DNA of 64,000 nt, from NCBI GenBank assembly GCA_019417325.1, contig DXVO01000023.1, forward strand, positions 248,001-312,000, given 5' to 3'. The DNA comes from Parabacteroides sp. (GTDB lineage Bacteria > Bacteroidota > Bacteroidia > Bacteroidales > Tannerellaceae). Numbering within the stretch: position 1 is the first letter of the stretch; each line of letters begins with the position of its first letter. The notes beneath the pieces are model-generated. The model ran no database searches, had not been told where the DNA came from, and saw only the letters and a list, made by a program, of their open reading frames with translations. Shown here in pieces: positions 34,514-44,610 of the stretch. A program made the translations under genes and the position numbers.

Positions 34514-35290
34514 TCAGCGGTATTGTTGCACTATTTCCAATGCCTCCACCGGCAAATCGGTAGTTATAAAATCCGCACCCATTTCTATCATTTCCTTCAT
34601 TTGTTCGGGTTTATCTATGGTCCAGACATTCACTTTCAATTTCAGGTCTTTAGCTTCCTGAAACCATTCCGGATGTTTTTTCATTACATTATAGTTATAG
34701 TCCAATCCGGCCAAACCCAATTCTTTCAACTCTTTGGGTGAAAGGTTTCCGTTCAGGTAGTAAACATCCGCTTTCGGAGCCAAACGATGCAACTCCTTCG
34801 CTGCATCCAGGCTAAATGCAATGTATTCGGTACGTCCTTGCAACTTCATTTTATTGATCATATCTACAACAATAGCCGCAGCCTCACGGTCCCGTTCAGG
34901 AGTAGCGTGAGATTTCAATTCAAAAATAAGCTTTATATTCTTTACTTTCTGAGCATTTTCCAGATACTGTTGAAGAGTAGGGAGAGTTTCTCCATTCGAT
35001 AATTTCTTATCTTTCAGGTCCGCATAAGGAGTTTGCTGAATAACGATTCCTTCTATTTTATTATCATGGAAAACAACAGGTACATTGTCGGAGGTCAGAT
35101 GAACATCAAACTCTGAACCATATACTTTTATTTCACCGGCCTTTTCAAACGAACGAAGTGAATTCTGTGCAGAGCCTTCTGTTTTCCAATAGCCACGATG
35201 GGCAATTACACGGGTCTTTTTCTTTGCATCTGCCGGTATGACAACAAACAGACATAAGAATAGGATTAAAATTCCTTTAACTTGTTTCAT
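34514..35290 (-). CDS. Glycerophosphodiester phosphodiesterase, secreted form
   Basis: Second GDPD of the tandem pair, 258 residues with an ordinary signal peptide (MKQVKGILILFLCLFVVIPADA) and no lipobox Cys. Catalytic blocks match the neighbour: RVIAHRGYWKTEGSAQNSL, GSEFDVHLTSDNVPVVFHDNKIEG, FELKSHATPERD and VNVWTIDKPEQMKEMIEMGADFITTDLP. The two proteins are clearly a recent duplication, alike at most aligned positions, that now differ in how they leave the inner membrane. This gene is first in the unit and has a -7 element about 100 bases upstream. Confidence 0.93.
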   Translation of the reverse strand: MKQVKGILILFLCLFVVIPADAKKKTRVIAHRGYWKTEGSAQNSLRSFEKAGEIKVYGSEFDVHLTSDNVPVVFHDNKIEGIVIQQTPYADLKDKKLSNGETLPTLQQYLENAQKVKNIKLIFELKSHATPERDREAAAIVVDMINKMKLQGRTEYIAFSLDAAKELHRLAPKADVYYLNGNLSPKELKELGLAGLDYNYNVMKKHPEWFQEAKDLKLKVNVWTIDKPEQMKEMIEMGADFITTDLPVEALEIVQQYR

Positions 35291-35388
35291 GGTTTTATTA
35301 ATTAAGTAAATTAATTAGATATTATGCTCCTTTTATCATGTTAATCAGAAACATGCAATACACTTACACTTAAGATTATTTCAAGTTT

Positions 35389-35396
35389 CAAATATA
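35389..35396 (-). promoter_or_regulatory. -7 promoter element of the GDPD pair
   Basis: Minus strand TATATTTG matches TAnnTTTG and would give a leader of about 95 bases. Confidence 0.55.
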
Positions 35397-35552
35397 ATCC
35401 TTTTTGCCAAAAGCCGAGCTATTTACCCAAGCATTTTATTCTTAAAATCTGCATACCAATAAAAACAAGACGTCGCAGACACACTTTTTTTAACAGTAGA
35501 CAGTTGTCAGGTGAAGCTCAAACAAATATTTCCCTAGTTATACTCTTTTTTG

Positions 35553-35560
35553 TAATTTTG
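35553..35560 (+). promoter_or_regulatory. -7 promoter element of ruvA
   Basis: TAATTTTG matches TAnnTTTG, 39 bases before the ATG at 35600. Confidence 0.6.
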
Positions 35561-35599
35561 CGTTATAGATAAAGTAGTACATATTAAATCCGATCCAAA

Positions 35600-36190
35600 A
35601 TGATTGAATATATCAAAGGTGAAATCATAGAACTTACTCCTGCCCAGATGATTCTGGAATGTGCAGGGATAGGCTATGAATTGAACATATCCCTGAATAC
35701 ATATAGTTTCTACAATGGTAAACCAACCGGAAAAGTCTACGTATATGAAATAATACGTGAAGACGCTCATCTGCTATTCGGCTTTGCAGATAAAGCAGAA
35801 CGGGAAATCTTTCTGCAACTTATTTCCGTATCGGGAGTTGGTCCCAATACAGCCCGGATGATACTTTCCTCTTTCTCCCCATCCGAACTGGTACGGGTGA
35901 TAGCAGAGAAAAACGAAACAGCTTTGACAGCCGTCAAAGGTATCGGCTTAAAGACTGCCCAGCGTATATTGGTAGACCTGAAAAATAAGGTTAAACCTTT
36001 AGAGGGTCTTACAGGAACATCCAGTGAACGCCTTGCAGGAAATGGTGCGGTAGCAGAAGAAGCGGTGGCAGCATTGGTTATGTTAGGTTTCCAGAAAGCT
36101 GCTTCACAAAAAGCCGTATCCACGATATTGAAAGGTTCGCCTGCGCTTGCCGTCGAGCAAGTGGTAAAGACCGCCCTCCGTATGCTTTAA
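35600..36190 (+). CDS. ruvA: Holliday junction branch migration protein RuvA
   Basis: DNA-binding subunit of the RuvAB helicase, which drives branch migration at Holliday junctions. It has 196 residues, the family length. The N-terminal OB domain covers about 1-63 (MIEYIKGEIIELTPAQMILE, then GIGYELNISLNTY). Two helix-hairpin-helix motifs follow (LISVSGVGPNTARMILSS and AVKGIGLKTAQRILVDLKNK), and after a flexible linker domain III contacts RuvB (AEEAVAALVMLGFQKAASQKAV). It is followed by sprA, an arrangement also known in other type IX secretion carriers. ruvB is not adjacent. Confidence 0.98.
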   Translation: MIEYIKGEIIELTPAQMILECAGIGYELNISLNTYSFYNGKPTGKVYVYEIIREDAHLLFGFADKAEREIFLQLISVSGVGPNTARMILSSFSPSELVRVIAEKNETALTAVKGIGLKTAQRILVDLKNKVKPLEGLTGTSSERLAGNGAVAEEAVAALVMLGFQKAASQKAVSTILKGSPALAVEQVVKTALRML

Positions 36191-36198
36191 GAAAAAAC

Positions 36199-36253
36199 AT
36201 TCCATATCAGGCACTGCCTATACAATAGTTATAGTCAGAGCCTGATATGGAAT
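36199..36253 (+). terminator. Hairpin between ruvA and sprA
   Basis: A perfect 14-bp stem (36199-36212 with 36240-36253) around a 27-base loop. Only a short weak T stretch follows, so termination may be partial. Confidence 0.6.
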
Positions 36254-36299
36254 CATTTCGTATTGCTTCGTTATCTCTACTTATACCAACTCCTGACAT

Positions 36300-39200
36300 A
36301 TGAAAAAATATAGATTACGATGCCTGCTTGGCATCCTGGCCGGTGCATTTTGTATCCATATACACGCGCAAAACATAAACGGGCAATCCTATCCGTCTAT
36401 ATCATCCGGCTTGTTACATACCGTTTCTACAGCAAACGATACAATCTCTTACTACAAATTTCTTATGAACCCCGTCATTCAAAAAGCCTCTCAAAAGATA
36501 GACGGCAACCTGCTGCAATTCATCCATCCTTATTTCCACCTGAGAAATCAAGAAGAGTTTATGAATGCGGCACTCCCACCTCTTTTCCCCGGCAACATAC
36601 CGCCACATGCAAATCTTGCCGAACGCATATTCGGTCCGGGAGGTGTCCGTATCAAAGCACAAGGCTCAGCCGAGATTTCTCTCGGGCTAAAGCAAAGCCG
36701 GATACAGAACCCTTCCCTACCCGAAAAAGCACGAAACCGTTCCTTTTTCAACTTCGATAAGGATATCCGGCTGGATGTCCAAGCCTTTGCCGGCAGTAAA
36801 GTGGCTTTTAAAATGAATTACGACACGGATGCCACTTTTGACTTCGACGCTAAAAAAATCAAACTGGCCTATACGGGAGAAGAAGATGAGATTATCAAGT
36901 CTATAGAAGCGGGAAATGTCAGTATGGCTACTGGTAACTCACTGATTAAAGGCGGAGCGGCCCTATTCGGATTGAAAACAGATTTACAGTTCGGAAAGCT
37001 ACGATTAAATACATTGTTCGCCCAACAAACATCCAAACTCAAAACCATCAACTCAAAAGGCAATATACAAACCCAAACTTTTGAACTGACAACAGACCAA
37101 TACGATGAGAACCGGCATTTCTTCCTATCCCATTATTTCCGTGACACCTACGAAACTTCCATCAAGAACCTGCCGGCAATTACTTCCGGCATCAAAATCA
37201 ATAAAATAGAGGTATGGATTATCAACAAACAAGGGAGCTACGAGCAGGTTCGTAACCTTATTGCTTTCTCCGACCTTGCCGAACACAAACATATCCACAA
37301 CAAACAAATTGCCCCTATAGGTAACCGGGACAAACCTTATAACCAAACAAATACGTTATATGCAACCTTGACCAATAAATATCCGGAGGCCCGCAATATC
37401 GAACTCGTCAATCAGTTATTCGACGGTTTCCTCACTAACGGTACAGACTATGAGAAAATAAACAATGCCCGGATGCTTGCACCTTCAGAATATACGCTGA
37501 ACTCACAATTAGGGTATATCTCCCTGCAAACCCGGTTACAAGCAGGCGAAAGTCTGGGAGTAGCCTATAATTATACTGATTCCGAAGGGCAAGTACACCA
37601 GGTTGGAGAATTTGCCACAGACCACCCCCAATCCCCTACGGCCTGTTTGTATGTAAAATTATTGAAAGGAACTTCCCTATCCCCACAAATGCCCTATTGG
37701 AACCTGATGATGAAGAATATTTATTCCTTAGAAGCCCATTCCATCCAAAAGGATAAATTCAACCTCCAAATACTCTACAGAAGCGATACGACCGGAACCT
37801 ACAGAAATAGCCTACCTGAAGGAAACAGGTCAAATGAAATATTACTTCGTGTGATGAACCTCGATAACCTGGATAAAAACAATGAACGCCGACCGGATGG
37901 CTTCTTCGATTTCGTGGAAGGCTATACAATTCTTTCCGAAAACGGGAAAATCATCTTTCCCTCTGTAGAACCATTCGGAACCTATCTACAAAAACAAATA
38001 GGAAACCATACCCTATCCGGTAAATATATTTATCAGGAACTATACGATTCCACACTTACTGTGGCAAGGCAAATTGCCGAAAAGAACAAATTCATTCTAC
38101 GCGGGACTTACAAAGCAGCCAGCGAAAACCAGATATCTTTGGGAACAAACAATATCCCTCCCGGTTCCGTCCATATCACAGCAAACGGAAGGACCTTATC
38201 CGAAAACACAGACTACATTATCGATTATACCACAGGAACCGTTACCATCCTGAATGAAGAAATCAAAGCATCAGGAACCCCGGTCAGCATATCACTCGAT
38301 AACCAGGCTGACGGATATTCGGAGCGGAAAACAATGATAGGTCTTGACCTCACATACCGGCTGAACAGGCATCTGACATTAGGTGCTACAGTTATGCACC
38401 TATCCGAAAGGCCCTCCACAATCAAGACATCCATTGGAAATGAAGGTGTAAACAATACCTTATGGGGATTCAACCTCGCTTATAAAGGAGAAAACCGCTG
38501 GCTGACCCGGTTAGCCAACAAAATACCTCTTTTACATTTAACCAAACCCAGCCGCATTTCCTTCAATGCCGAATTCGCCCACCTGATAGCCGGGCATTAT
38601 CAAAACAAGGAAACCGGCGATTACTCCTATCTGGATGATTTTGAAGCAACGCGCAGTTACATAGACCTGAAAGCCCCTTACTTCTGGCAACTATCCAGTG
38701 TACCCTACCAAGATACACGTCAACCACTTTTCCCCGAAGCCAACCTGGCCAACGATATTAATTATGGGAAAAACAGGGCTTTGCTGGCATGGTATTCCAT
38801 TGATGAACTATTCACTCACGAACATTCCTCCCTCCGACCGAAGCATATCGATAAAGAACAATTATCCAACCACTACATCCGTGCCGTACAAGTAAACGAA
38901 CTCTTTCCTCAGCGGCAACTTTCCAATAATGAAAACAATACACTGAAAATACTCAACTTAGCCTATTATCCGGCAGAACGGGGTCCTTATAATCTGGATG
39001 CCGATAACATAAATACGGACGGAACACTTCTTTCTCCCGAAAAACGCTTCGGAGGGATTATGCGTAAAATAGAACCGTGTGATTTCGAAGTCGCCAATAT
39101 CGAATATATCGAGTTCTGGATGATGGACCCTTTTATGTATAATGCAAAAGCCAAAGGAGGCGACCTATACCTTAATCTGGGGGAAATATCGGAAGACATA

Positions 39201-42200
39201 CTGAGAGACGGGAAGAAATTCTTTGAAAACGGCCTGCCTGTCAATGAAGATACTGAACAGACAGAAACCACTGTATGGGGAAAAGTCCCTAAACTCCCGG
39301 CAACCCTATATGCCTTCGATAATACAGCAGAGATAAGGAGCCTGCAAGATGTCGGATTAAACGGATTATCATCCGAAGCGGAAGCCACATTCGGAACCTA
39401 TGCCGAATATCTACACAAACTCAGAGCAAAACTAAGCGCAGAAACATTGCAACAAATGGAAAACGACCCTTTCCGTCTCTCCCCATTCCATGACCCAGCA
39501 GGAGATAAATACCATTATTTCAGAGGTTCCGATTACGACAGAGAAAAGGCAGACATCCTGACCCGCTATAAACGATACAACGGAACGGAAGGTAATTCCC
39601 GGGAATCCGGTAGCAGCAACGAAAGCTATAACACCTCAGCCAAATCCATTCCGGATATAGAAGACATCAATCAGGACTATACGCTGAATGAACACGAGAA
39701 CTATTTTGAATATAAAATATCCATTCGCCCGGCAGATACGGTTATCGGTACAAACTTTATTTCCGACAAACGGGTATCATCCGTCAAACTCCCAAACAAT
39801 ACAGAGGAAGAAGTGCGATGGTTCCAATTTAAAATACCGATAAAACAATACAGCCAAAACATCGGGAACATCCAAGATTTCAAAAGCATCCGTTTCATGC
39901 GGCTTTACATGACTGGTTTTAGCGAGGCAACCATCCTCCGGCTTGCAAGCCTTCAACTGGTCAGAGGCGAATGGCGTGTTTATGAACAGAACCTGTCTTA
40001 TACTCCGGATGCATCATCCCCAAAAGCAACAGTAGAAGTCTCCACCGTTAGTTATGAAGAAAACAGCGACAGGAAACCCGTAAATTATGTATTACCACCC
40101 GATGTAGACCGCATAATAGATACAGCACAACCTCAATTAAGGCAGGAAAACGAACAATCCCTTTCCCTGAAAGTTACCAATCTCTACCCGGCAGACGCCT
40201 GCGCTGTCTATAAAAATGTATCTTATGATTTACGCAGATATGAACAGCTACAGTTATTTGTCCATGCAGAAAAACTACCCGACGACATCACCAACCTGAA
40301 TGACAATGAACTTACCTACTTCATCCGTATCGGCTCCGACTACAAAAACAACTATTACGAATATGAAGTGCCTTTAACCCTGACCCCTCACGGACAATAC
40401 ACCCTAACCCGAACGGACCGGGAAACCGTATGGCAGGCAAACAACAGGCTGGACATCCCGCTCAAGTCCTTTATCACATTGAAAACCAACCGAAACAATG
40501 AAACCCTTAACCGCCATTCCGAGCAAGACCCCGGTAATACCCGAAACAAAATCAGCATATCCGGCAACCCCTCCCTATCGGAAATACGAACCATTATGCT
40601 GGGAATCCGGAACCGCTCTTCCGACAAAAAGGATATTGAAGTATGGTTCGATGAATTAAGGCTTACCGGATTGGACGATAAGAACGGATGGGCGGCAAAT
40701 ACCCAACTCCATATCGTCCTTTCCGACTTTGCAACGTTCAATATAAGGGGACAAATAGAAACAGCCGGTTTCGGCGCCTTAGACCAATCCGTATATGAGC
40801 GCCGGATGGAAGACTTCAGGCAGTACCACATAGCCACCTCCATACAGCTTGGCAAATTCTTTCCCGACAAAGTAAAAGCCAGCATCCCACTTTATTATTC
40901 CTGTTCCAATGAAACATACACTCCGGAATATAACCCGTTCGACCCGGATATACCTTTAAAGAACATACTCGGAAAAACGACTGCAGAAAGCTCGAAAGAT
41001 TCCATTTACAACTACGTACAGGACCGGTTCGTCAGCAAAAGCATTTCACTCAACAATATCCGGATCGGCATAAAGAGTAAAGTACCCAAACCTTACGACC
41101 TCGCCAACTTCTCCATAGGATATACCTATAACATGTCTCGGAGAAAGAACCCGCAAACCGAATATGAGAATACGAAAGATTACCATCTAAATTTTAATTA
41201 TAACTTTGTGCCCGCAATGAAACCAATCAAGCTCTTGTCTATCAATCCGCTTCCGTCCATTTATTTCAGGACGGAACTGACGCGTAATTACTATGAACAA
41301 CAATTACGTGATTTGGAGGGATTAACATCGGGAACAAAAAACGATATCCCGGTTACATTCAGCCAGGATTTCTATTGGGACAGGGCATTCAGACTGAACT
41401 GGCAATTATTCAAAGACCTGAATTTCAGTTTCAGCTCGGGAACCAATGCACGCATAGAGGAACCACATATACAGGTGAACAAACTATTGAATCCGGACCA
41501 GTACCAGCTCTGGAAAGATTCAGTATTGAGAAGCATAGCAGACCTGGGTACTCCCATACAATACGACCAGCAGATGTCCGTCACCTGGCAGTTGCCCTTC
41601 CGGTATTCTGCTGCTACCCGCTGGATACAAACTTCCGTCAACTATCAGGCTACCTATAACTGGTATCGTGGAGCAGACACCGGACAAGATATAGAATTAG
41701 GAAATACAGTCAAAAACCAACGGCAATTCCAACTGAACAGCAGTTTGAATTTTACCATGTTATATCCTAAAAAATTACAGGGTATCCGTCGCTTTCTGGC
41801 AATGCTCCGCCGCCTTCATGTCCGGTACACCCATACGGCAGGAATGATGCTGACCGGGTTCCGGCCTGAAATAGGAGATATTTTCGGACAGGGACGAACT
41901 ACCAACGGGCTGGCTCCGGGAATCGGTTTCGCCTTTGGTTCCGTAAACAGAAAATATATCAGGCAATCCCTTGATAAAGGATGGCTGATAGACCAAACGC
42001 AAAGCAACCAGACACCTGCCCTGTTAAACAAGGTAAGCCTTCTGGAAATACGTACCGGACTCGAACCCGTCTCCGGTCTGAAAATAGAATTACAAGCACT
42101 TCGGAACGATACCCGGAATTGCGACATCTATTACATGTATAAGGATATGCCCGAACAACCGGGAGGAAATTTCTCGATAACAACTGTCGCCCTCAGCAGC

Positions 42201-43208
42201 GCATTGAGGAAAAGCGGACGTGCAGACAATAACTATACCTCTTCCGTATTCAGCCGCTTTCTGGAAAACAGGGAAACAATAGCCCGGCGATTGGAACAGA
42301 AATATACCGGGCAACTCTATCCGGATAAAGGTTTTATCCATGAACAGCAATTGGGAAAACGCCCGTATCATCCGGGAGCCAACCACGAAAACGGAGTCAA
42401 TCCGAACTCGGCGGATGTCCTGATACCCGCATTTCTCGCGGCTTATACAGGACAAAACCCGGATAAGATAAAGACCTCCCCTTTTCCATCCGTATTCCGT
42501 ATGTTGCCGAACTGGCGCATCACGTATAACGGCCTGTCGCGTATTCCGGCTGTCCGGAAATACATCCGGAGCATCACGCTGAGCCATCAATACCGGTGCA
42601 GCTATTCGGTAGGCGCTTATTCGGCTTTCTCCGACTGGCTGGGCTACGGTAAAGAAGAACTGGGATATATCCAATCCCTTTCGAATGGAAAACCCGTACC
42701 CTCTTCTCCTTATGATATTCCTTCGGTCAGCATTACGGAAAGTTTCAGTCCGTTATTGGGTATCGATATATCCTTACTCAATCATCTTACATTCCGTTCG
42801 GACTATACGACTACACGTAATCTGAGCTTAAATATCACCTCCTGCCTGTTGGTGGAATCTTTCAGCCGGAAGATAACTATCGGTTTAGGGTATAAGCTGA
42901 CGGAATTCAACAGAATCCTAAGAATAAAGAGTACCCGCAATTTCAGCAACGACCTGACAGCACGGATGGATTTTTCTTTCCAGCGGGTACAATCGCTGAT
43001 ACGGAGGATACAGCAGAATATATCACAAGCCGTCAACGGCAGTGCGATAACATCAGCCCGGCTGTCTGTGGATTACGGACTAAGCCGTTCATTAACAGTG
43101 CGGGCTTTTTATGATTTACAAATAAACAAATTGCTTGTCACCAGCGGCGCCTATCCAACAAGTGACTCCAATTACGGAATCAGCCTGAGGTTCTCGCTGG
43201 CACAATAA
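36300..43208 (+). CDS. sprA: SprA/Sov, outer-membrane translocon of the type IX secretion system
   Basis: A giant outer-membrane protein of 2302 residues with a signal peptide (about 1-23). In Flavobacterium and Porphyromonas this protein (SprA/Sov) forms the 36-strand barrel through which type IX cargo crosses the outer membrane. Recognisable stretches are GPGGVRIKAQGSAEISLGLK, FNFDKDIRLDVQAFAGSKV and NYDTDATFDFDAKKIKLAYTG in the N-terminal part, and the C-terminal strands ending GISLRFSLAQ. No type IX cargo with a C-terminal sorting domain and no other Por/Spr gene is visible in the window. A MATE gene follows after 9 bases. The codon composition is somewhat richer in C than its neighbours. 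Confidence 0.95.
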   Translation: MKKYRLRCLLGILAGAFCIHIHAQNINGQSYPSISSGLLHTVSTANDTISYYKFLMNPVIQKASQKIDGNLLQFIHPYFHLRNQEEFMNAALPPLFPGNIPPHANLAERIFGPGGVRIKAQGSAEISLGLKQSRIQNPSLPEKARNRSFFNFDKDIRLDVQAFAGSKVAFKMNYDTDATFDFDAKKIKLAYTGEEDEIIKSIEAGNVSMATGNSLIKGGAALFGLKTDLQFGKLRLNTLFAQQTSKLKTINSKGNIQTQTFELTTDQYDENRHFFLSHYFRDTYETSIKNLPAITSGIKINKIEVWIINKQGSYEQVRNLIAFSDLAEHKHIHNKQIAPIGNRDKPYNQTNTLYATLTNKYPEARNIELVNQLFDGFLTNGTDYEKINNARMLAPSEYTLNSQLGYISLQTRLQAGESLGVAYNYTDSEGQVHQVGEFATDHPQSPTACLYVKLLKGTSLSPQMPYWNLMMKNIYSLEAHSIQKDKFNLQILYRSDTTGTYRNSLPEGNRSNEILLRVMNLDNLDKNNERRPDGFFDFVEGYTILSENGKIIFPSVEPFGTYLQKQIGNHTLSGKYIYQELYDSTLTVARQIAEKNKFILRGTYKAASENQISLGTNNIPPGSVHITANGRTLSENTDYIIDYTTGTVTILNEEIKASGTPVSISLDNQADGYSERKTMIGLDLTYRLNRHLTLGATVMHLSERPSTIKTSIGNEGVNNTLWGFNLAYKGENRWLTRLANKIPLLHLTKPSRISFNAEFAHLIAGHYQNKETGDYSYLDDFEATRSYIDLKAPYFWQLSSVPYQDTRQPLFPEANLANDINYGKNRALLAWYSIDELFTHEHSSLRPKHIDKEQLSNHYIRAVQVNELFPQRQLSNNENNTLKILNLAYYPAERGPYNLDADNINTDGTLLSPEKRFGGIMRKIEPCDFEVANIEYIEFWMMDPFMYNAKAKGGDLYLNLGEISEDILRDGKKFFENGLPVNEDTEQTETTVWGKVPKLPATLYAFDNTAEIRSLQDVGLNGLSSEAEATFGTYAEYLHKLRAKLSAETLQQMENDPFRLSPFHDPAGDKYHYFRGSDYDREKADILTRYKRYNGTEGNSRESGSSNESYNTSAKSIPDIEDINQDYTLNEHENYFEYKISIRPADTVIGTNFISDKRVSSVKLPNNTEEEVRWFQFKIPIKQYSQNIGNIQDFKSIRFMRLYMTGFSEATILRLASLQLVRGEWRVYEQNLSYTPDASSPKATVEVSTVSYEENSDRKPVNYVLPPDVDRIIDTAQPQLRQENEQSLSLKVTNLYPADACAVYKNVSYDLRRYEQLQLFVHAEKLPDDITNLNDNELTYFIRIGSDYKNNYYEYEVPLTLTPHGQYTLTRTDRETVWQANNRLDIPLKSFITLKTNRNNETLNRHSEQDPGNTRNKISISGNPSLSEIRTIMLGIRNRSSDKKDIEVWFDELRLTGLDDKNGWAANTQLHIVLSDFATFNIRGQIETAGFGALDQSVYERRMEDFRQYHIATSIQLGKFFPDKVKASIPLYYSCSNETYTPEYNPFDPDIPLKNILGKTTAESSKDSIYNYVQDRFVSKSISLNNIRIGIKSKVPKPYDLANFSIGYTYNMSRRKNPQTEYENTKDYHLNFNYNFVPAMKPIKLLSINPLPSIYFRTELTRNYYEQQLRDLEGLTSGTKNDIPVTFSQDFYWDRAFRLNWQLFKDLNFSFSSGTNARIEEPHIQVNKLLNPDQYQLWKDSVLRSIADLGTPIQYDQQMSVTWQLPFRYSAATRWIQTSVNYQATYNWYRGADTGQDIELGNTVKNQRQFQLNSSLNFTMLYPKKLQGIRRFLAMLRRLHVRYTHTAGMMLTGFRPEIGDIFGQGRTTNGLAPGIGFAFGSVNRKYIRQSLDKGWLIDQTQSNQTPALLNKVSLLEIRTGLEPVSGLKIELQALRNDTRNCDIYYMYKDMPEQPGGNFSITTVALSSALRKSGRADNNYTSSVFSRFLENRETIARRLEQKYTGQLYPDKGFIHEQQLGKRPYHPGANHENGVNPNSADVLIPAFLAAYTGQNPDKIKTSPFPSVFRMLPNWRITYNGLSRIPAVRKYIRSITLSHQYRCSYSVGAYSAFSDWLGYGKEELGYIQSLSNGKPVPSSPYDIPSVSITESFSPLLGIDISLLNHLTFRSDYTTTRNLSLNITSCLLVESFSRKITIGLGYKLTEFNRILRIKSTRNFSNDLTARMDFSFQRVQSLIRRIQQNISQAVNGSAITSARLSVDYGLSRSLTVRAFYDLQINKLLVTSGAYPTSDSNYGISLRFSLAQ

Positions 43209-43217
43209 ACAAAGAAT

Positions 43218-44546
43218 ATGCAAGGAGCTAAAAATCTGACAGAGGGGCCGATTAAACGGCAATTATTCAATCTGGCCTTACCCATTATGGGTACTTCGTT
43301 TATCCAGATGGCATACAGTATTACGGATATGGCCTGGGTAGGACGCCTAGGCAGTGAAGCGGTCGCCGCTATCGGTGCAGTCGGTATCCTGACCTGGATG
43401 ACCAACTCCATCGCCTTGTTGAACAAGGTTGGTTCGGAAGTTAGCGTCGGGCAGAGCATCGGGGCACGAAATGAAGAGAATGCCCGCAACTATGCCTCGC
43501 ATAACCTGACCATCGCCCTTATCCTGTCGCTATGCTGGGGACTTGTCCTGTTTATTTTTGCCCATCCGATTATCGATATATATAAGCTGGAAGCGCCCAT
43601 TGCCGAAAATGCAGTCAACTACCTGCGGATTATTGCGACTGCCTTTCCATTCGTTTTCCTGACCACAGCTTTCACCGGCATCCACAATGCGGCAGGTCAG
43701 AGTAAGATACCGTTCTATATCAACGGATGCGGACTTGCCATGAATATGATACTCGACCCGCTTTTTATCCTCGTTCTGGATATGGGAACCAACGGGGCGG
43801 CATGGGCAACCTGGTTGTCGGAAGGAACTGTATGCGCCCTGTTTGTTTACCAGCTAAAAAAGCGGCATCCCCTGTTCGGCGGTTTCCGTTTCTTTGTCCC
43901 GTTGAAAAGCACGCTGAGCAAACATATTTTCAGGTTAGGGCTTCCTGTTGCCATGCTGAATACGCTGTTTGCCATTATCAATGTATTAATGGCTCGTACG
44001 GCTTCCACCTATGGCGGTCATATCGGGCTAATGACGTTGACTGCCGGAGGGCAAATTGAAGCAATAGCCTGGAATACCTCCCAGGGATTCAGTACCGCAC
44101 TGAGTGCCTTTGTCGCCCAGAACTACGCGGCAAAGCAAAAAGAAAGGGTTTTGGGCGCCTATCATACCACGCTGAAAATGACTTCCATATTCGGTATACT
44201 CTGTACGCTGCTGTTCGTTTTCTTCGGTAGTGAAGTATTTTCACTGATTGTACCGGAACAGGCAGCCTACGAAGCCGGAGGCATATTCCTGCGTATCGAC
44301 GGTTATTCGATGATGTTTATGATGTTGGAGATAACCATGCAAGGGTTGTTTTACGGAACAGGGCGTACCATCCCGCCTGCTATCATCAGTATTACATTCA
44401 ATAGCCTGCGCATTCCGATGGCAATAGGGCTGACGGCTTTAGGTTTGGGGGTTGCAGGTGTTTGGTGGGCAATCAGCATATCCAGTATCCTAAAAGGTAT
44501 CGTGGCATTCCTCTGGTTCCGCATTTTACAAAAGAAAATATTGTGA
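43218..44546 (+). CDS. MATE family efflux transporter
   Basis: Multidrug and toxin extrusion transporter, 442 residues with twelve helices in two bundles. The family start is NLTEGPIKRQLFNLALPIMGTSFIQMAYSITD, followed by VGRLGSEAVAAIGAVG, with GQSIGARNEENARNYASHNL in the first bundle and the repeat-related QNYAAKQKERVLGAYHTTLK in the second. It would use a Na+ or H+ gradient to export cationic drugs or metabolites. It begins 9 bases after the sprA stop, so the two are co-transcribed; a shared role in secretion is not implied. Confidence 0.95.
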   Translation: MQGAKNLTEGPIKRQLFNLALPIMGTSFIQMAYSITDMAWVGRLGSEAVAAIGAVGILTWMTNSIALLNKVGSEVSVGQSIGARNEENARNYASHNLTIALILSLCWGLVLFIFAHPIIDIYKLEAPIAENAVNYLRIIATAFPFVFLTTAFTGIHNAAGQSKIPFYINGCGLAMNMILDPLFILVLDMGTNGAAWATWLSEGTVCALFVYQLKKRHPLFGGFRFFVPLKSTLSKHIFRLGLPVAMLNTLFAIINVLMARTASTYGGHIGLMTLTAGGQIEAIAWNTSQGFSTALSAFVAQNYAAKQKERVLGAYHTTLKMTSIFGILCTLLFVFFGSEVFSLIVPEQAAYEAGGIFLRIDGYSMMFMMLEITMQGLFYGTGRTIPPAIISITFNSLRIPMAIGLTALGLGVAGVWWAISISSILKGIVAFLWFRILQKKIL

Positions 44547-44564
44547 CACTATCAAACTATTCGC

Positions 44565-44572
44565 TAATTTTG
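44565..44572 (+). promoter_or_regulatory. -7 promoter element of metY
   Basis: TAATTTTG matches TAnnTTTG, 38 bases before the ATG at 44611. The remaining leader is too short for a SAM riboswitch. Confidence 0.6.
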
Positions 44573-44610
44573 CCGTTCAATAACAATAGTACAGTAAAAG
44601 CATTTACTTT

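Larger units (their letters stand above)
35291..35599. other. Divergent intergenic region between the GDPD pair and ruvA
   Basis: Over 300 bases without a gene. It contains the outward promoters at 35389-35396 (minus) and 35553-35560 (plus). The middle part, about 35400-35520, is AT-rich and no repeat or open frame stands out. Confidence 0.6.

Noticed and set aside
44547..44610. Possible SAM riboswitch before metY
   Set aside because: The leader after the -7 element is only about 35 bases and has no aptamer-like structure.
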